64,000 nt of DNA. Origin: an uncultured Bacilli bacterium. Lineage in GTDB: Bacteria > Bacillota_I > Bacilli_A > RF39 > UBA660. Made by a program: the position numbers and the translations under genes. Below the pieces are notes generated by a model that worked only from the letters and a program-made list of their open reading frames with translations, was not told where the DNA came from and did not search any database. Below are positions 1 to 8,702 of the stretch, one piece after another (the stretch's first letter is position 1; the number at the start of each line of letters is the position of its first letter). The stretch spans positions 1-64,000 of the forward strand of contig CATBQD010000007.1 of the NCBI GenBank assembly GCA_949505625.1, in the 5' to 3' direction.

Positions 1-46
1 ATTTTTATTTTGTAACCATTTTGTTATACTTATTCATTTTTTTATT

Positions 47-78
47 AAAAAAAGAAAATTCAATATGCAATTTTCTTT
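47..78 (-). terminator. Intrinsic terminator after the CoA synthase fusion gene
   Basis: A 10-bp inverted repeat (AAAGAAAATT at 51-60 and AATTTTCTTT at 69-78) with an 8-nt loop is followed, on the minus strand, by a T-rich run. It lies 24 bases past the stop codon of the CoA gene. Confidence 0.7.
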
Positions 79-101
79 TTCTAAAGTTTAAATATAACTC
101 A

Positions 102-1121
102 TTATTTTTTTATATATTGATATACAGGTTCTGGAACGAAATCCTTTATTTCTTCTCCTTTTTCTATTTTATCTCTAACTAATGTTGAACTAATATTTCC
201 AACTTTCCCGGCCCTTAAATAAATGGTATCAATCCCACTATGATCTTCATTAAAAGTTGCAATCTCTTCCTCATATTGATAGTCTGTCTGATCTCTAAGT
301 CCTCTGATAAAGGCAGTTGTATGAAATCTTTTTGCTGCTTCAAAAGTAAGTCCAGAATAAGTAATAACTTTTGCTTTTATTCCTTCTCTTTTCAACGAAT
401 AGGCAATCGCCTCTTTCATTTTTTCCTCATTATAATGTCTTATTTTATCTGGATTTTTCCCAATTCCTACTATAATTTGATCAAATAATCTACTTGCTTT
501 TTTAATTACTTCTAAATGACCGTTTGTAAAAGGATCAAAGCTTCCTGCATAAAACCCAATTGTTAATATTTTTCTTATAATATTGTCAGCATGATCTCTT
601 AAATCTGCCCCATCATTCACAACAATTTCATCAAACACTGACTCATCATATTCTAACATAAATCTTTCTCTTTTGTTTTTATAATCATCTGATATTCGAT
701 CTCTATTTCCAACTCTCTCCATTCTTATATTTGTTGATGCTTTCACTAAAATCTTGCTATCACACATTTCAAAATATTTTGTAATAGGTAATTGCATCCA
801 ATCAATAATAATTGGCTTCTTACTATTTTCAATCATATTATCTATTACTTTCTCAATAAATGGCCATATAAACTGATTATATTCATTCATTACTTCATTT
901 GATGAAAAAAGATAATGACCTAATTTTTTTCTATCAATTTCACTTTTTGTCATAAAACCGATTCCATATTTTGCTATAAAGGCTTTTTGAAAATTTTTTT
1001 GATTCAAAATTTCATGTACAATTTCATCTACATGTATTACTGTAAAATCGTCATTTTCATTTAATAAATCAGAAAAATAAGTTTTTCCTGAACCGCTTTT
1101 TCCAACTATTCCAATTATCAT
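102..1121 (-). CDS. coaE-coaD: Bifunctional dephospho-CoA kinase / phosphopantetheine adenylyltransferase fusion
   Basis: This 339-aa protein joins the last two steps of coenzyme A synthesis. Residues 1-185 look like a dephospho-CoA kinase: P-loop GKSGSGKT at 7-14, then VDEIVHEIL like the family DAD-H motif, and an Arg/Lys-rich lid near 135-155. Residues 188-339 are a complete phosphopantetheine adenylyltransferase: GSFDPFTNGH with the HxGH-type nucleotidyl-transfer motif near 193-202, RGLRDQTDYQYE, and the C-terminal ISSTLVRDKI...FVPEPV segment. Both domains keep their key residues, so I infer activity of both. The order kinase-then-adenylyltransferase is opposite to animal CoA synthase. The start overlaps the upstream PHP gene (ATGA), suggesting translational coupling. 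The adenylyltransferase domain is certain; the kinase domain is more divergent. Confidence 0.9.
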   Translation of the reverse strand: MIIGIVGKSGSGKTYFSDLLNENDDFTVIHVDEIVHEILNQKNFQKAFIAKYGIGFMTKSEIDRKKLGHYLFSSNEVMNEYNQFIWPFIEKVIDNMIENSKKPIIIDWMQLPITKYFEMCDSKILVKASTNIRMERVGNRDRISDDYKNKRERFMLEYDESVFDEIVVNDGADLRDHADNIIRKILTIGFYAGSFDPFTNGHLEVIKKASRLFDQIIVGIGKNPDKIRHYNEEKMKEAIAYSLKREGIKAKVITYSGLTFEAAKRFHTTAFIRGLRDQTDYQYEEEIATFNEDHSGIDTIYLRAGKVGNISSTLVRDKIEKGEEIKDFVPEPVYQYIKK

Positions 1122-1960
1122 TTTCTACGCCTCAATTCTTCTACTAAGGATAAATATTTTACTTTTTCTCCACTTTTTGTAACAGATCCTAATATTCTTC
1201 CTTTTCTATCTGAACCATGATAATCGCTTCCTCCACTTTCTAATAAGTGATATTTTAATGCCAGTTCACGATATCGTTTTACATCTTCTAGTTCATGTAT
1301 ACTATGATAGACTTCTAAACCATCAATTCCTAAATCTATTAATTCTTCTATAATCTCTTTAAACTCTATTTGACTTTCATTTTCTATTTCTTTTGGATGA
1401 GCAATCAATAATGTAGCTTTTGCTTTTTTTAAACTTTCTATCGCCCACTTTAAATCTGCTCGATAAGATATTTTTGAAGCACATCTTTCTTCAATCCTTT
1501 TCATAACAACAGATGATTCCCCACATCCTTGTTCTACTAAGTATCTCATTAAATGTGGTCGAACTAAAATTGTTCCTTTCTCTTCTAATTGTTTAAATGG
1601 AGTCGGTGGTATTTCTAGCTGAAACTCTTGCTCTGCATTTTTCACCATATTATAAAATCGTAACCGTCTCTGATTTTTTATCCAATTTAATAGGTTTTTC
1701 ATCTCTATATTATTATAATCAAATCCATAACCTAATAAATGAATTTTATGAGTTTTATAAATAGTGCTGATTTCTACACCAGGATACCATTCTAAAGAAG
1801 GATCTAACAATTCTAACTCTTTTACGCCTTCAATACTATCATGATCTGTAATAGCAAATGTTCCAATATTCTTTTCTTTCAATTGTTCTAATAAAAATGG
1901 AATTTTATCACTTCCATCCGAATGCGTACTATGAATATGCATATCTTTATAAGTTTCCAT
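1118..1960 (-). CDS. PHP-domain metal-dependent phosphoesterase
   Basis: A 280-aa PHP-family hydrolase. The metal ligands are visible: HIHSTHSDG near the N terminus (HxH), TDHDS, HPKE and the C-terminal GSDYHG. Stand-alone PHP proteins of this size hydrolyse small phosphoesters, such as 3',5'-nucleoside bisphosphates or oligoribonucleotides, or histidinol phosphate; the sequence does not decide between them. The start at 1960 is chosen because AGGGGAT lies 6-7 bases upstream; a longer in-frame extension to 2032 lacks a ribosome site and would run through the divergent promoter region. It is the first gene of a two-gene unit with the CoA enzyme and diverges from the LysR gene. Confidence 0.85.
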   Translation of the reverse strand: METYKDMHIHSTHSDGSDKIPFLLEQLKEKNIGTFAITDHDSIEGVKELELLDPSLEWYPGVEISTIYKTHKIHLLGYGFDYNNIEMKNLLNWIKNQRRLRFYNMVKNAEQEFQLEIPPTPFKQLEEKGTILVRPHLMRYLVEQGCGESSVVMKRIEERCASKISYRADLKWAIESLKKAKATLLIAHPKEIENESQIEFKEIIEELIDLGIDGLEVYHSIHELEDVKRYRELALKYHLLESGGSDYHGSDRKGRILGSVTKSGEKVKYLSLVEELRRRK

Positions 1961-1980
1961 AAAATCATCCCCTAATTGCA

Positions 1981-2010
1981 TTATACCGCAATATATGGTA
2001 TAAGTATAAT
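1981..2010. promoter_or_regulatory. Divergent operator between PHP gene and LysR gene
   Basis: A perfect inverted repeat TTATACC-N9-GGTATAA spans 1981-2003 in the 86-bp gap between the two divergent starts, immediately before a TATAAT box at 2005-2010 that reads towards the LysR gene. The inner ATACC-N9-GGTAT has the dimensions of LysR-type (T-N11-A) binding sites. Inference: the LysR protein autoregulates and controls the PHP/CoA unit from here. Confidence 0.5.
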
Positions 2011-2046
2011 ATATATTTGTTATATTTATCATAAGGGGAAGTTATT

Positions 2047-2943
2047 GTGGAAAATGTAAATTTTGAATTATATAAAGTTTTTTATTATGTCGCAAAAAAT
2101 AAAAACTTAACAAGAGCTGCTGAAGAACTGTTTATTTCACAACCAGCAATTACGCAATCTATAAAAAAATTAGAAGAACAAATCGGATACACACTATTTT
2201 ACCGAACAAAGCATGGCATGAACTTAACCAAAGAAGGAGAAATATTATTCAATTATCTAAAAGTTCCTATTGAATGTTTACAAAAGGGAAAAAGTAAAAT
2301 TGAAGAATTATTTGAAGAAAAAAATATGATTCTTCGTTTAGGTGGAGGTACAACTGTACTGCAGCACAATTTACTCGATCCTCTTCAAAAATTTCGAACA
2401 AATCATGCACAAATTCAATTTATTATTAAACATGATATTACCAAAAAGCTATTAGAAATGTTAGTAAATGATCAATTAGATCTAGTGATACTGACAAGTC
2501 TTATTCCAACTACAGAAGAAATCCTATTTATTCCGATCGAAGAAATGCATGATCGATTTGTGGCAAGTGTTAAAGAATTTGGAGATTACCAAGAAAAAAT
2601 ATTTTCTATGAAAGATATTAATACATTACCAATTGTATTACAAGAGAACTCTTCCTCTACAAGGTCATTTTTAGATGGAATTGCTACTAATGAAAGAACC
2701 GTTTTAAGTGCCACTTATGAATTAGTTAGTTATGGTCTTGTATTAGAATTTGTAAAAGCTGGTTTAGGAGTCGGATTTATCAATACTAATCGTATTACAA
2801 AAGAACTTAAATCAAATAAACTATTTGAATTAAAAACTGATTTTAAAATTCCAAATAGGCATGTATATGTTGCCATTCATAAAAAAAATTCAAATAATAA
2901 ACTTTTACAAGAATTTATTCGATATTTAAAAAAGGAATCTTAA
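2047..2943 (+). CDS. LysR-family transcriptional regulator
   Basis: A 298-aa LysR-type regulator of normal family length. The N-terminal winged helix-turn-helix is clear (LTRAAEELFISQPAITQSIK, then LEEQIGYTLFYRTKHGMNLT), followed by the periplasmic-binding-like effector domain. Start is GTG at 2047, six bases after AAGGGGAA. The gene faces away from the PHP/CoA unit and shares with it a short region carrying a perfect inverted repeat, the usual arrangement for LysR autoregulation and control of the divergent gene. The effector is not predictable. The 3' end overlaps the convergent endonuclease IV-like gene by four bases inside a perfect palindrome. Confidence 0.92.
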   Translation: MENVNFELYKVFYYVAKNKNLTRAAEELFISQPAITQSIKKLEEQIGYTLFYRTKHGMNLTKEGEILFNYLKVPIECLQKGKSKIEELFEEKNMILRLGGGTTVLQHNLLDPLQKFRTNHAQIQFIIKHDITKKLLEMLVNDQLDLVILTSLIPTTEEILFIPIEEMHDRFVASVKEFGDYQEKIFSMKDINTLPIVLQENSSSTRSFLDGIATNERTVLSATYELVSYGLVLEFVKAGLGVGFINTNRITKELKSNKLFELKTDFKIPNRHVYVAIHKKNSNNKLLQEFIRYLKKES

Positions 2944-2953
2944 GATTCCTTTT
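2930..2953. terminator. Bidirectional terminator built into two overlapping gene ends
   Basis: A 24-bp perfect palindrome, AAAAGGAATCTT followed by its exact complement, covers the last codons and stops of the convergent LysR and endonuclease IV-like genes. Because the DNA is palindromic and in register, both proteins end in Lys-Glu-Ser. A/T flanks on both sides would give a U-tract in either direction. Confidence 0.7.
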
Positions 2954-3815
2954 CGTATAGATTTTTCATCAATATTGCCCCTGTATCTTGTGTGTTATGA
3001 GCTTCACAAATTGTAATTGGAGTCAATCCTTTTTCTTTTATAGCAGCAATATAGTCTTCTGCTTTTGGGTAATAATCTAAATCTTCTTCAAATAACGACA
3101 ATTGTAGTTCTTCTTTTTTATCTCCAAAAGCCTTATGTACTTTTTCTCCCTTATCAGTATAATCAACAGGATAAACATGAAAATGTGTTTGCTGTAATTT
3201 TTCTTTTCCTAATTCTTTTTCGATTTTGTCAAATACTTTTAAAATATCTTCTTTTGATTTCATAGATCCTAGTTCTCTAGCATGAAGATGCGCTAAATCG
3301 ATACAAGGGTATGCAATATCTACACGTTTACAAATTTCAATAATTTCATCCAAGCTGCCTAATTGAGCAACCTTTCCTCCTATTTCTGGATATAAATGAA
3401 TAGAAGGATCTAAATCTGGTGCAATTTCATTAAGCGCTCTAATTAATTGTTCTAATCCTTCTTTTCTCTCTTCATAACCTCCACCTGGATGAAAAATAAT
3501 CCGTGTTACCCCAAGTAACTTTGCTAGCTCATAAGCTTTTTTTATTTCTAACTGAGAACGCTCTACAGTTTCTTTTTTGGTAGAAGCAAGGCACACATAA
3601 TAGGGTGCATGAATCGTCATCATAATATGATGATTATCTGCTAATTCTTTATAAAGCAATGCCTGTTCTTCTTTCATTCTAATTCCATAAGTACATTGTA
3701 ATTCAATAACATCTAAGTTCAGATTTTCTAACCATTCAAATATTTTTTCTCTTTTTTTACACTGCTCAAAAAAATGGGCAGGAAATCCAGCTACTCCAAA
3801 TTTTGCTTTTTCCAT
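2940..3815 (-). CDS. Endonuclease IV-like TIM-barrel protein (AP endonuclease 2 / xylose isomerase-like superfamily)
   Basis: A 291-aa protein with the layout of endonuclease IV-type TIM barrels: HAPYYVCLAS (metal-binding His), FHPGGG, then PEIGGKVAQLGSLDEII, which matches the Nfo block with its metal Glu, then CIDLAHLHARE and HFHVYPVD near the C terminus. Length fits deoxyribonuclease IV (about 280 aa), and the histidine/aspartate ligands seem to be kept, so repair of abasic sites is plausible. The family also includes sugar isomerases and members of unknown role, and the match to true Nfo is only partial, so I give no gene symbol. It is monocistronic and convergent with the LysR gene. Confidence 0.7.
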   Translation of the reverse strand: MEKAKFGVAGFPAHFFEQCKKREKIFEWLENLNLDVIELQCTYGIRMKEEQALLYKELADNHHIMMTIHAPYYVCLASTKKETVERSQLEIKKAYELAKLLGVTRIIFHPGGGYEERKEGLEQLIRALNEIAPDLDPSIHLYPEIGGKVAQLGSLDEIIEICKRVDIAYPCIDLAHLHARELGSMKSKEDILKVFDKIEKELGKEKLQQTHFHVYPVDYTDKGEKVHKAFGDKKEELQLSLFEEDLDYYPKAEDYIAAIKEKGLTPITICEAHNTQDTGAILMKNLYEKES

Positions 3816-3865
3816 ACAGCACTTCCTTTTTCTCTATTATAAAATAGTTTAGAAAAAAAAGAAAG

Positions 3866-5299
3866 TTATTCACGATATGTAATATCATAATTACTAGGAC
3901 CAATAATAACTTTTCCATCTAAATTAAATCTTGAACCATGACAAGGACAATCCCAAGTTTTTTCCACAGGATTAAATAAAAGACTGCATTTAAGATGTGG
4001 ACAAGTATTATAAACAATATGCTTTTTTTTTAAACTATCCACATAGATTGCTATATTCTTACCATTTCTTTTTTCAAAATATACATTTTCTGAATACCAA
4101 TTTTTATTTTTCCACAATTTATTTTCAATCATAGGTTTAATTCCACCATAAATTGTTTTTGGTAATGATAGCTTTTTTAATTTTCGATTTGGTGAAAATA
4201 ATAATTCATATGGATTATAAATATCCATTATCATATCTGAAATTATTTTTCCTGCTAAATTACTGTTCGTCATTCCCCAAGTATTATAACCTGTTGCTAT
4301 ATAAAGATCTTTTTTTAATAGCCCAATAAATGGAAGTTTATCAAACGTCATAATATCATGGTTGCTCCATAAATATTTAGGTTCCATTTTCAATCCTTTT
4401 AAATGTCTTTTTAATTCGTCAAAATGTTTTTGATCATCATATTCTGTATATAATGAATGAGATCCTGTCAAATAAATAAGATAATTTTCTTTTTCTTGAT
4501 GATATCTTAACGAAATAATAGGCTTTTCAATGTTAATAGCTGAATAAGATTCTATTTTTTTTACTGGCATTGCAGAAATGTATGATTTCTCTAATGTACA
4601 TTTTAAAGGTATTAAAAAAGGAAATAAAAAATATGGATAATGACTTGCACACACAACTTTTTTAGCTTTGATTTTTACCAACTCATTTCCACAAATATAC
4701 TTATTATTTTCAGTTCTTATAAAATTAATATCTGTATGCTCATAGAATTTAATACCTTTCTTTTTACAAATTTGTTTTAATGCTTGTATATATTTTACTG
4801 GATGAAAAACATAAGTATTTTCTACTCCAATTGCGTAATTTTCATTTTGTTTCTTTTCCTTTATAGATACTCCAAATTGCTCTAGTAATTCTCCTTCTTT
4901 ATTTAAATTTTCCTTTTTCTTTGAAAATATATAAGATGTTACTTTCTTCAAATCACATTTTATATTCTCATTTTCTATAATATTACGAATTATTTCTATT
5001 GCATCTTTTTGTGAATAAAAATATTTCCTAGCTGTTGTTTCCGAATAAATATCTGTTAAATCAGAATATATTGTATCTTGTAAATATGTAATTTTTCCAG
5101 TTGTTCTTGCACTTACTCCTCTTCCAATTTGATTTTTTTCAACTACTACAATTTTCAAATTACTATTTTTTAAATGATAAGCTGTACTAATTCCTGTCAT
5201 TCCTCCTCCAATAATTAATACATCACAATCAATGTCTTCTTTCAAAATCGGTTCTTTTTCTTCTAAAATATGATCTAACCACAAACTATATTTTTTCAT
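3866..5299 (-). CDS. FAD-dependent oxidoreductase with C-terminal Rieske [2Fe-2S] domain
   Basis: A 477-aa DAO-family flavoprotein. Residues about 25-60 hold the Rossmann FAD motif (LIIGGGMTGISTAYHL, then VVVEK). The C-terminal 90 residues carry a Rieske cluster signature, CPHLKCSLLF...WDCPCHGSRF, giving the CxH...CxxH ligand pattern, followed by the usual F.LDGKVI.GP block. Architecture matches the Firmicutes YhfW-type proteins, whose substrate is not established; electrons probably pass between the Rieske centre and FAD during oxidation of an amine-like substrate. Start ATG at 5299 follows GGGAGG. It seems to be a single-gene unit with about 50-65 bp on either side. Confidence 0.88.
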   Translation of the reverse strand: MKKYSLWLDHILEEKEPILKEDIDCDVLIIGGGMTGISTAYHLKNSNLKIVVVEKNQIGRGVSARTTGKITYLQDTIYSDLTDIYSETTARKYFYSQKDAIEIIRNIIENENIKCDLKKVTSYIFSKKKENLNKEGELLEQFGVSIKEKKQNENYAIGVENTYVFHPVKYIQALKQICKKKGIKFYEHTDINFIRTENNKYICGNELVKIKAKKVVCASHYPYFLFPFLIPLKCTLEKSYISAMPVKKIESYSAINIEKPIISLRYHQEKENYLIYLTGSHSLYTEYDDQKHFDELKRHLKGLKMEPKYLWSNHDIMTFDKLPFIGLLKKDLYIATGYNTWGMTNSNLAGKIISDMIMDIYNPYELLFSPNRKLKKLSLPKTIYGGIKPMIENKLWKNKNWYSENVYFEKRNGKNIAIYVDSLKKKHIVYNTCPHLKCSLLFNPVEKTWDCPCHGSRFNLDGKVIIGPSNYDITYRE

Positions 5300-5345
5300 A
5301 GTAACCTCCCATTATTGTTATGGGCCAAAAATCTATTTTATACAC

Positions 5346-5367
5346 AAAAAAAGAAGCTTTCGCTTCT
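5346..5367 (-). terminator. Intrinsic terminator of the zinc-ribbon membrane protein gene
   Basis: Stem AGAAGC/GCTTCT (5352-5367) with a four-base loop, followed on the minus strand by seven or more T. The stem begins at the stop codon of the gene. Confidence 0.7.
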
Positions 5368-5773
5368 AAAGAAATAATACATACATAAACTGAATTGCAA
5401 TACATACAAATGAAGCAATTCCCAACCAAAATCCAGCTGTATTAAATCCATTTTTATTATTCATACGTTCTGCTACTGCCAAACAAAATCCTGGAACAGA
5501 AAGTACAGTTTGAATTAAAATAAAACCAACAGCAAATCCGATTCTTTCAAAACTTTCATAACCCATTAGAGTATACTCTAAATCTGAAAAAGCTGCAAAA
5601 GCTGAAAGACAAAAGAATACTGCAATAATTCCTAACACCAAACTTGCAATTCCTTTCCCAATTTTCGGAGAAGATACTGATTTCACTTTATTATCTCGTT
5701 TCAAAAATACTCCACATTTAAGGCAAATATCAGCATTTTCATCTACTTTATTTCCACAATTTACACAATACAT
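5366..5773 (-). CDS. Zinc-ribbon membrane protein with DUF4190-like C-terminal part
   Basis: A 135-aa protein. It starts with a short zinc ribbon (CVNCGNKVDENADICLKCG, two CxxC pairs), followed by a linker and a membrane region with about three hydrophobic segments (residues roughly 42-65, 76-100 and 113-134). Zinc-ribbon plus DUF4190-type membrane proteins are common in Firmicutes and have no established function. Start ATG is preceded by AGGAGGAT. It is flanked by terminators and appears to be transcribed alone. Confidence 0.75.
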   Translation of the reverse strand: MYCVNCGNKVDENADICLKCGVFLKRDNKVKSVSSPKIGKGIASLVLGIIAVFFCLSAFAAFSDLEYTLMGYESFERIGFAVGFILIQTVLSVPGFCLAVAERMNNKNGFNTAGFWLGIASFVCIAIQFMYVLFL

Positions 5774-5833
5774 AATACAATCCTCCTATTTTCATTATAA
5801 ATGATTTATAGTAAAAAATCAACTAATGAATTT

Positions 5834-7123
5834 TTAATTTTTTTTAGGATTCAAAAAATATACAATTTGTTTTATTAATTCTTCTTCCTTGTAATATGGG
5901 AAAGGATCTTTTAAACATTCTACAAGTGTTTCTACTTCTGCTAATGCATGTCCTTTCATAAAAACTGATAATAAATTAGGAACTTGCCAAAGCCAATGTA
6001 ACCAAGCATTTTGAAATCCATTAATCTCCGAATAAATAATTTTTGAAAATTGATCTTTTGCATTCCTTTGTAACAAGTTATAATCTCTAGCAGTGTTCAA
6101 AATTTCATTCTGCTTCATTCTAATACTTTGATCTAAAATTTCAATTTTAGCTTTTTTAATTCTAGCCATTTCCTCTACTTTTGAAATTACATTATTTAGT
6201 TCAGTTTTCGGTAAAGCAAACAAATTGGCTACTTCTATTCCAAAGAAAGATAATACCTCATCTTTCCTATAACATCTCACAACAGCATCCAAAAATTCTT
6301 GCTCTTTTTTTCTTCTTCTTTTGATTGAAAAATTTCTAAACAAATGTCTCTTTTCTCCTGATTGAAGAAGATACTTTATCGTAGCTTTTGTTTCTGGAAA
6401 CTCTGCTACAACAAATTCCATATGAGATTCTATAAAACTTTTTGGTAATCCTTCACTATCACAATGATTTAAATAAAAGATAATATCTTCAATTTGCTTT
6501 ATTGAATAATTACTATGAAAAATTCTCATTACTTGTTCTAATTTAGTATCATAAGCAGCTAATCTTTTTTTCACATGGTCAATTTCATAATAACATAAAG
6601 GTCTTGTTTTTCCTGAAGCTTCAAATACTTGATATGCTACAGGATAACATAATTCAGTTGGAATCATTAATTCTCTTTGTAGATCTCTTTTTTGTTGTTC
6701 ATAATTTCCATTTTTCTTTTGAATTGTTATCAATTTCATTATTGTTTCATAATCATTTATTTGTTCAAGACAAGAAAGGTCTGAATGCTTAATCAAAGCT
6801 GGAATTTCTTGAAGTCTTAACCTTTCCATTAAATAAGCTCTTGTCTCTTCTAGTGATAGTCCTAAGTTTCCAATAGAACTTCTTATTCCTCTAAGTTGTT
6901 CACTTGATAATTCATTTACTACTATATAAAAAGGTAAATCTTTTATCTTTTCTAAATAATGAATTTTATAATTTAAAAATTTGATTTCCATTTCTACTAT
7001 TTTTACTTTTTTCTCATTGTTTTCCTCTTTTGCCGTAGATAATTCTAATTCGGCTACCTCTAATTCACTTTTTAATGCTATAATACGGTCACTTACAAGA
7101 GAAAAGTACTGTCTTTTTTCCAT
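5834..7123 (-). CDS. Conserved-looking protein of unknown function, coiled-coil rich
   Basis: A 429-aa intracellular protein that I do not recognise. There is no signal peptide or membrane segment. Residues 10-60 form a heptad-rich, Glu/Lys-rich coiled coil; another helical coil is predicted around 300-335. The middle is predominantly helical with a basic patch (NFSIKRRRKKEQ, about residues 270-280) that could contact nucleic acid or acidic lipid. It has an AGGGGGAT ribosome site before ATG at 7123. No neighbouring gene suggests its role: a terminator-flanked zinc-ribbon gene is downstream and the membrane-anchored pair is upstream. It is a real gene judging by length, codon use and start site. 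Confidence 0.7.
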   Translation of the reverse strand: MEKRQYFSLVSDRIIALKSELEVAELELSTAKEENNEKKVKIVEMEIKFLNYKIHYLEKIKDLPFYIVVNELSSEQLRGIRSSIGNLGLSLEETRAYLMERLRLQEIPALIKHSDLSCLEQINDYETIMKLITIQKKNGNYEQQKRDLQRELMIPTELCYPVAYQVFEASGKTRPLCYYEIDHVKKRLAAYDTKLEQVMRIFHSNYSIKQIEDIIFYLNHCDSEGLPKSFIESHMEFVVAEFPETKATIKYLLQSGEKRHLFRNFSIKRRRKKEQEFLDAVVRCYRKDEVLSFFGIEVANLFALPKTELNNVISKVEEMARIKKAKIEILDQSIRMKQNEILNTARDYNLLQRNAKDQFSKIIYSEINGFQNAWLHWLWQVPNLLSVFMKGHALAEVETLVECLKDPFPYYKEEELIKQIVYFLNPKKN

Positions 7124-7196
7124 ATTATCCCCCTCTTTTTTTATTGGCCTCTATTATACATAAAATTTAAAAAAGTGCAAATTGAGTATTGATACA

Positions 7197-7227
7197 AAAA
7201 AAAGACTACAAACAATAGTCTTTTTTT
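7197..7227 (-). terminator. Intrinsic terminator of the membrane-anchored pair
   Basis: Stem AAAAGACTA (7200-7208) with TAGTCTTTT (7216-7224), 7-nt loop, T-run on the minus strand; just downstream of the stop at 7231. Confidence 0.75.
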
Positions 7228-7230
7228 AAG

Positions 7231-7875
7231 TTATTTTGTACACTTAAGTCCTAAATTTTCATAATAAGATTTAACACTATCAATATTTTGGTTATACTTT
7301 AAGTCTATGGCGATTAGTTCCTCTTGTTCATTCATTTGATTAATCGCATCTAGGTCTATTTTGGCATAATCGGTAACTAAATTATAATTAAAAACTGTTC
7401 CATTCAAACTTGACTTTACTGTAAATCCAGCCAACGATTGATAATTCTGTTCCTCAAGATCATATAATGATTTCCTGACTGGAAGCTCCTCTTTTGCAAT
7501 ATCACTTAGTGCTGTCATTATCATTGTATAATCACTTTTCTTTAATTGACTATCAACATAATAAATAATCGTTTTTATTTCTGTCTTATATTCTTTATCT
7601 TGTACAGTTTGCATACAAGTCATAGTAAGTGTTTTCCCTGCATTTGGATCTTTTGTTTCTCCGTTTGGATTTTTTTCTGTATTATTTGTTTTAGAACCAA
7701 AACGGAAACCATGATCTCTAAAATTTACCCATCCTTTATATAAATTAGGCATTAAGAAAATAAATGCTAATACAAATACTATAATAATAATCAATGTTCT
7801 TTTTTCTGAATCTATTTTTTTCCAATTATTTATAATAGTACTAATTGGATTCTCTTTTTTTGCCTTTTTTTCCAT
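7231..7875 (-). CDS. Membrane-anchored extracytoplasmic protein, paralogue of its upstream neighbour
   Basis: A 214-aa protein: short Lys-rich cytoplasmic N terminus, one transmembrane helix (about residues 28-46, IIIIVFVLAFIFLMPNLY), a short linker, then an outside domain of about 130 residues. That domain begins LTMTCMQTVQ and ends YYENLGLKCTK, so one Cys lies near each end. The neighbour at 7877-8599 shares the same pattern (RIYSCRRTVQ, VxTDYxKID, final GYSCQ), and the 156-aa protein at 20612 looks like a shorter relative. Overall it resembles DUF1307-type lipoprotein domains only weakly; function is unknown. It follows its paralogue by one base, so the two are co-transcribed. Confidence 0.7.
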   Translation of the reverse strand: MEKKAKKENPISTIINNWKKIDSEKRTLIIIIVFVLAFIFLMPNLYKGWVNFRDHGFRFGSKTNNTEKNPNGETKDPNAGKTLTMTCMQTVQDKEYKTEIKTIIYYVDSQLKKSDYTMIMTALSDIAKEELPVRKSLYDLEEQNYQSLAGFTVKSSLNGTVFNYNLVTDYAKIDLDAINQMNEQEELIAIDLKYNQNIDSVKSYYENLGLKCTK

Positions 7876-7876
7876 T

Positions 7877-8599
7877 CTAAGCCTCCTTTGGTTGCTGGCA
7901 ACTATAACCAGCTTCTTTTAAAAATTCTGTAATTATTTCTAAGCTATCATTAGCTCGAATATCATTATAAAATTTAAGGCGATTTTCATCTTCAAAATTA
8001 ATATTTGAATAGTCTATTTTGGTATAATCAGTCTTTATACTAAATACAGTTTTATCTCCAGATTGTGTGCTTGTTACTGTAATTCCTCTTAATGCATTTA
8101 ATTGTTCAAACCAATTCTTATAAAACTCTATAGTAGAATTGATATTGAAAGACCCCATATCATTTATAGCCTTAATCGTTATAATCATTTCATCTGATTG
8201 AAGACCATTTTCTATGTGATACTTTAAATTTAAATTATCGGCTATTTCAATTCCATTTTCTTGAACAGTTCTTCTACATGAATAAATACGAAGCTTCTTT
8301 GGAACTGTGGTCGATCCTCCTCCCGAATTATCATTACTTGAATTATTATTTTCTTGATTACCCGAGTTATTACTATTTCCATTATTATCATTTATATTGT
8401 TATTTGAATTATCATCATCTGAATTATCTTGATTATTATCATTTGGTTTATTATTTTCTCCTGATTGATTTGGATTATTAGTTGAATTGTTTACTTTATC
8501 TTTTGTTTTTGTAAATACTAAAATACATGCGATTACTGCAATTATAAGAACTATAATTATAGAAATTAAAATAATTATTTTTTTTCTTTTATTTTCCAT
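7877..8599 (-). CDS. Membrane-anchored extracytoplasmic protein with Asn-rich linker
   Basis: A 240-aa protein with one N-terminal transmembrane helix (about residues 7-29), then a low-complexity linker of about 55 residues made almost wholly of Asn, Ser, Asp and Gly (roughly 38-95), then a folded domain starting KKLRIYSCRRTVQENG and ending KEAGYSCQQPKEA. Cys residues at both ends of the domain could form a disulfide. It is paralogous to the next gene downstream. The linker would hold the domain away from the membrane, within the cell wall. It opens a two-gene operon (start ATG 8599 after GGAGGAT). Function is unknown. Confidence 0.7.
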   Translation of the reverse strand: MENKRKKIIILISIIIVLIIAVIACILVFTKTKDKVNNSTNNPNQSGENNKPNDNNQDNSDDDNSNNNINDNNGNSNNSGNQENNNSSNDNSGGGSTTVPKKLRIYSCRRTVQENGIEIADNLNLKYHIENGLQSDEMIITIKAINDMGSFNINSTIEFYKNWFEQLNALRGITVTSTQSGDKTVFSIKTDYTKIDYSNINFEDENRLKFYNDIRANDSLEIITEFLKEAGYSCQQPKEA

Positions 8600-8675
8600 T
8601 TATATCCTCCCTATTCTATCTATAAGTATATCAACTTTTCATTCTTTTGAAAAGAAAAAATCTAAAATTTGACAA

Positions 8676-8702
8676 TAAAAAAAGAGATTATTTTTCTCTT
8701 TT
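8676..8702 (-). terminator. Intrinsic terminator of fabK
   Basis: Stem AAAGAGA/TCTCTTT around a 7-nt AT loop, with a T-run on the minus strand; the stem overlaps the last fabK codons. Confidence 0.65.

Noticed and set aside
8278-8481. Tyr-rich plus-strand ORF
   Set aside because: Antisense reading of the Asn-rich linker; no ribosome site.
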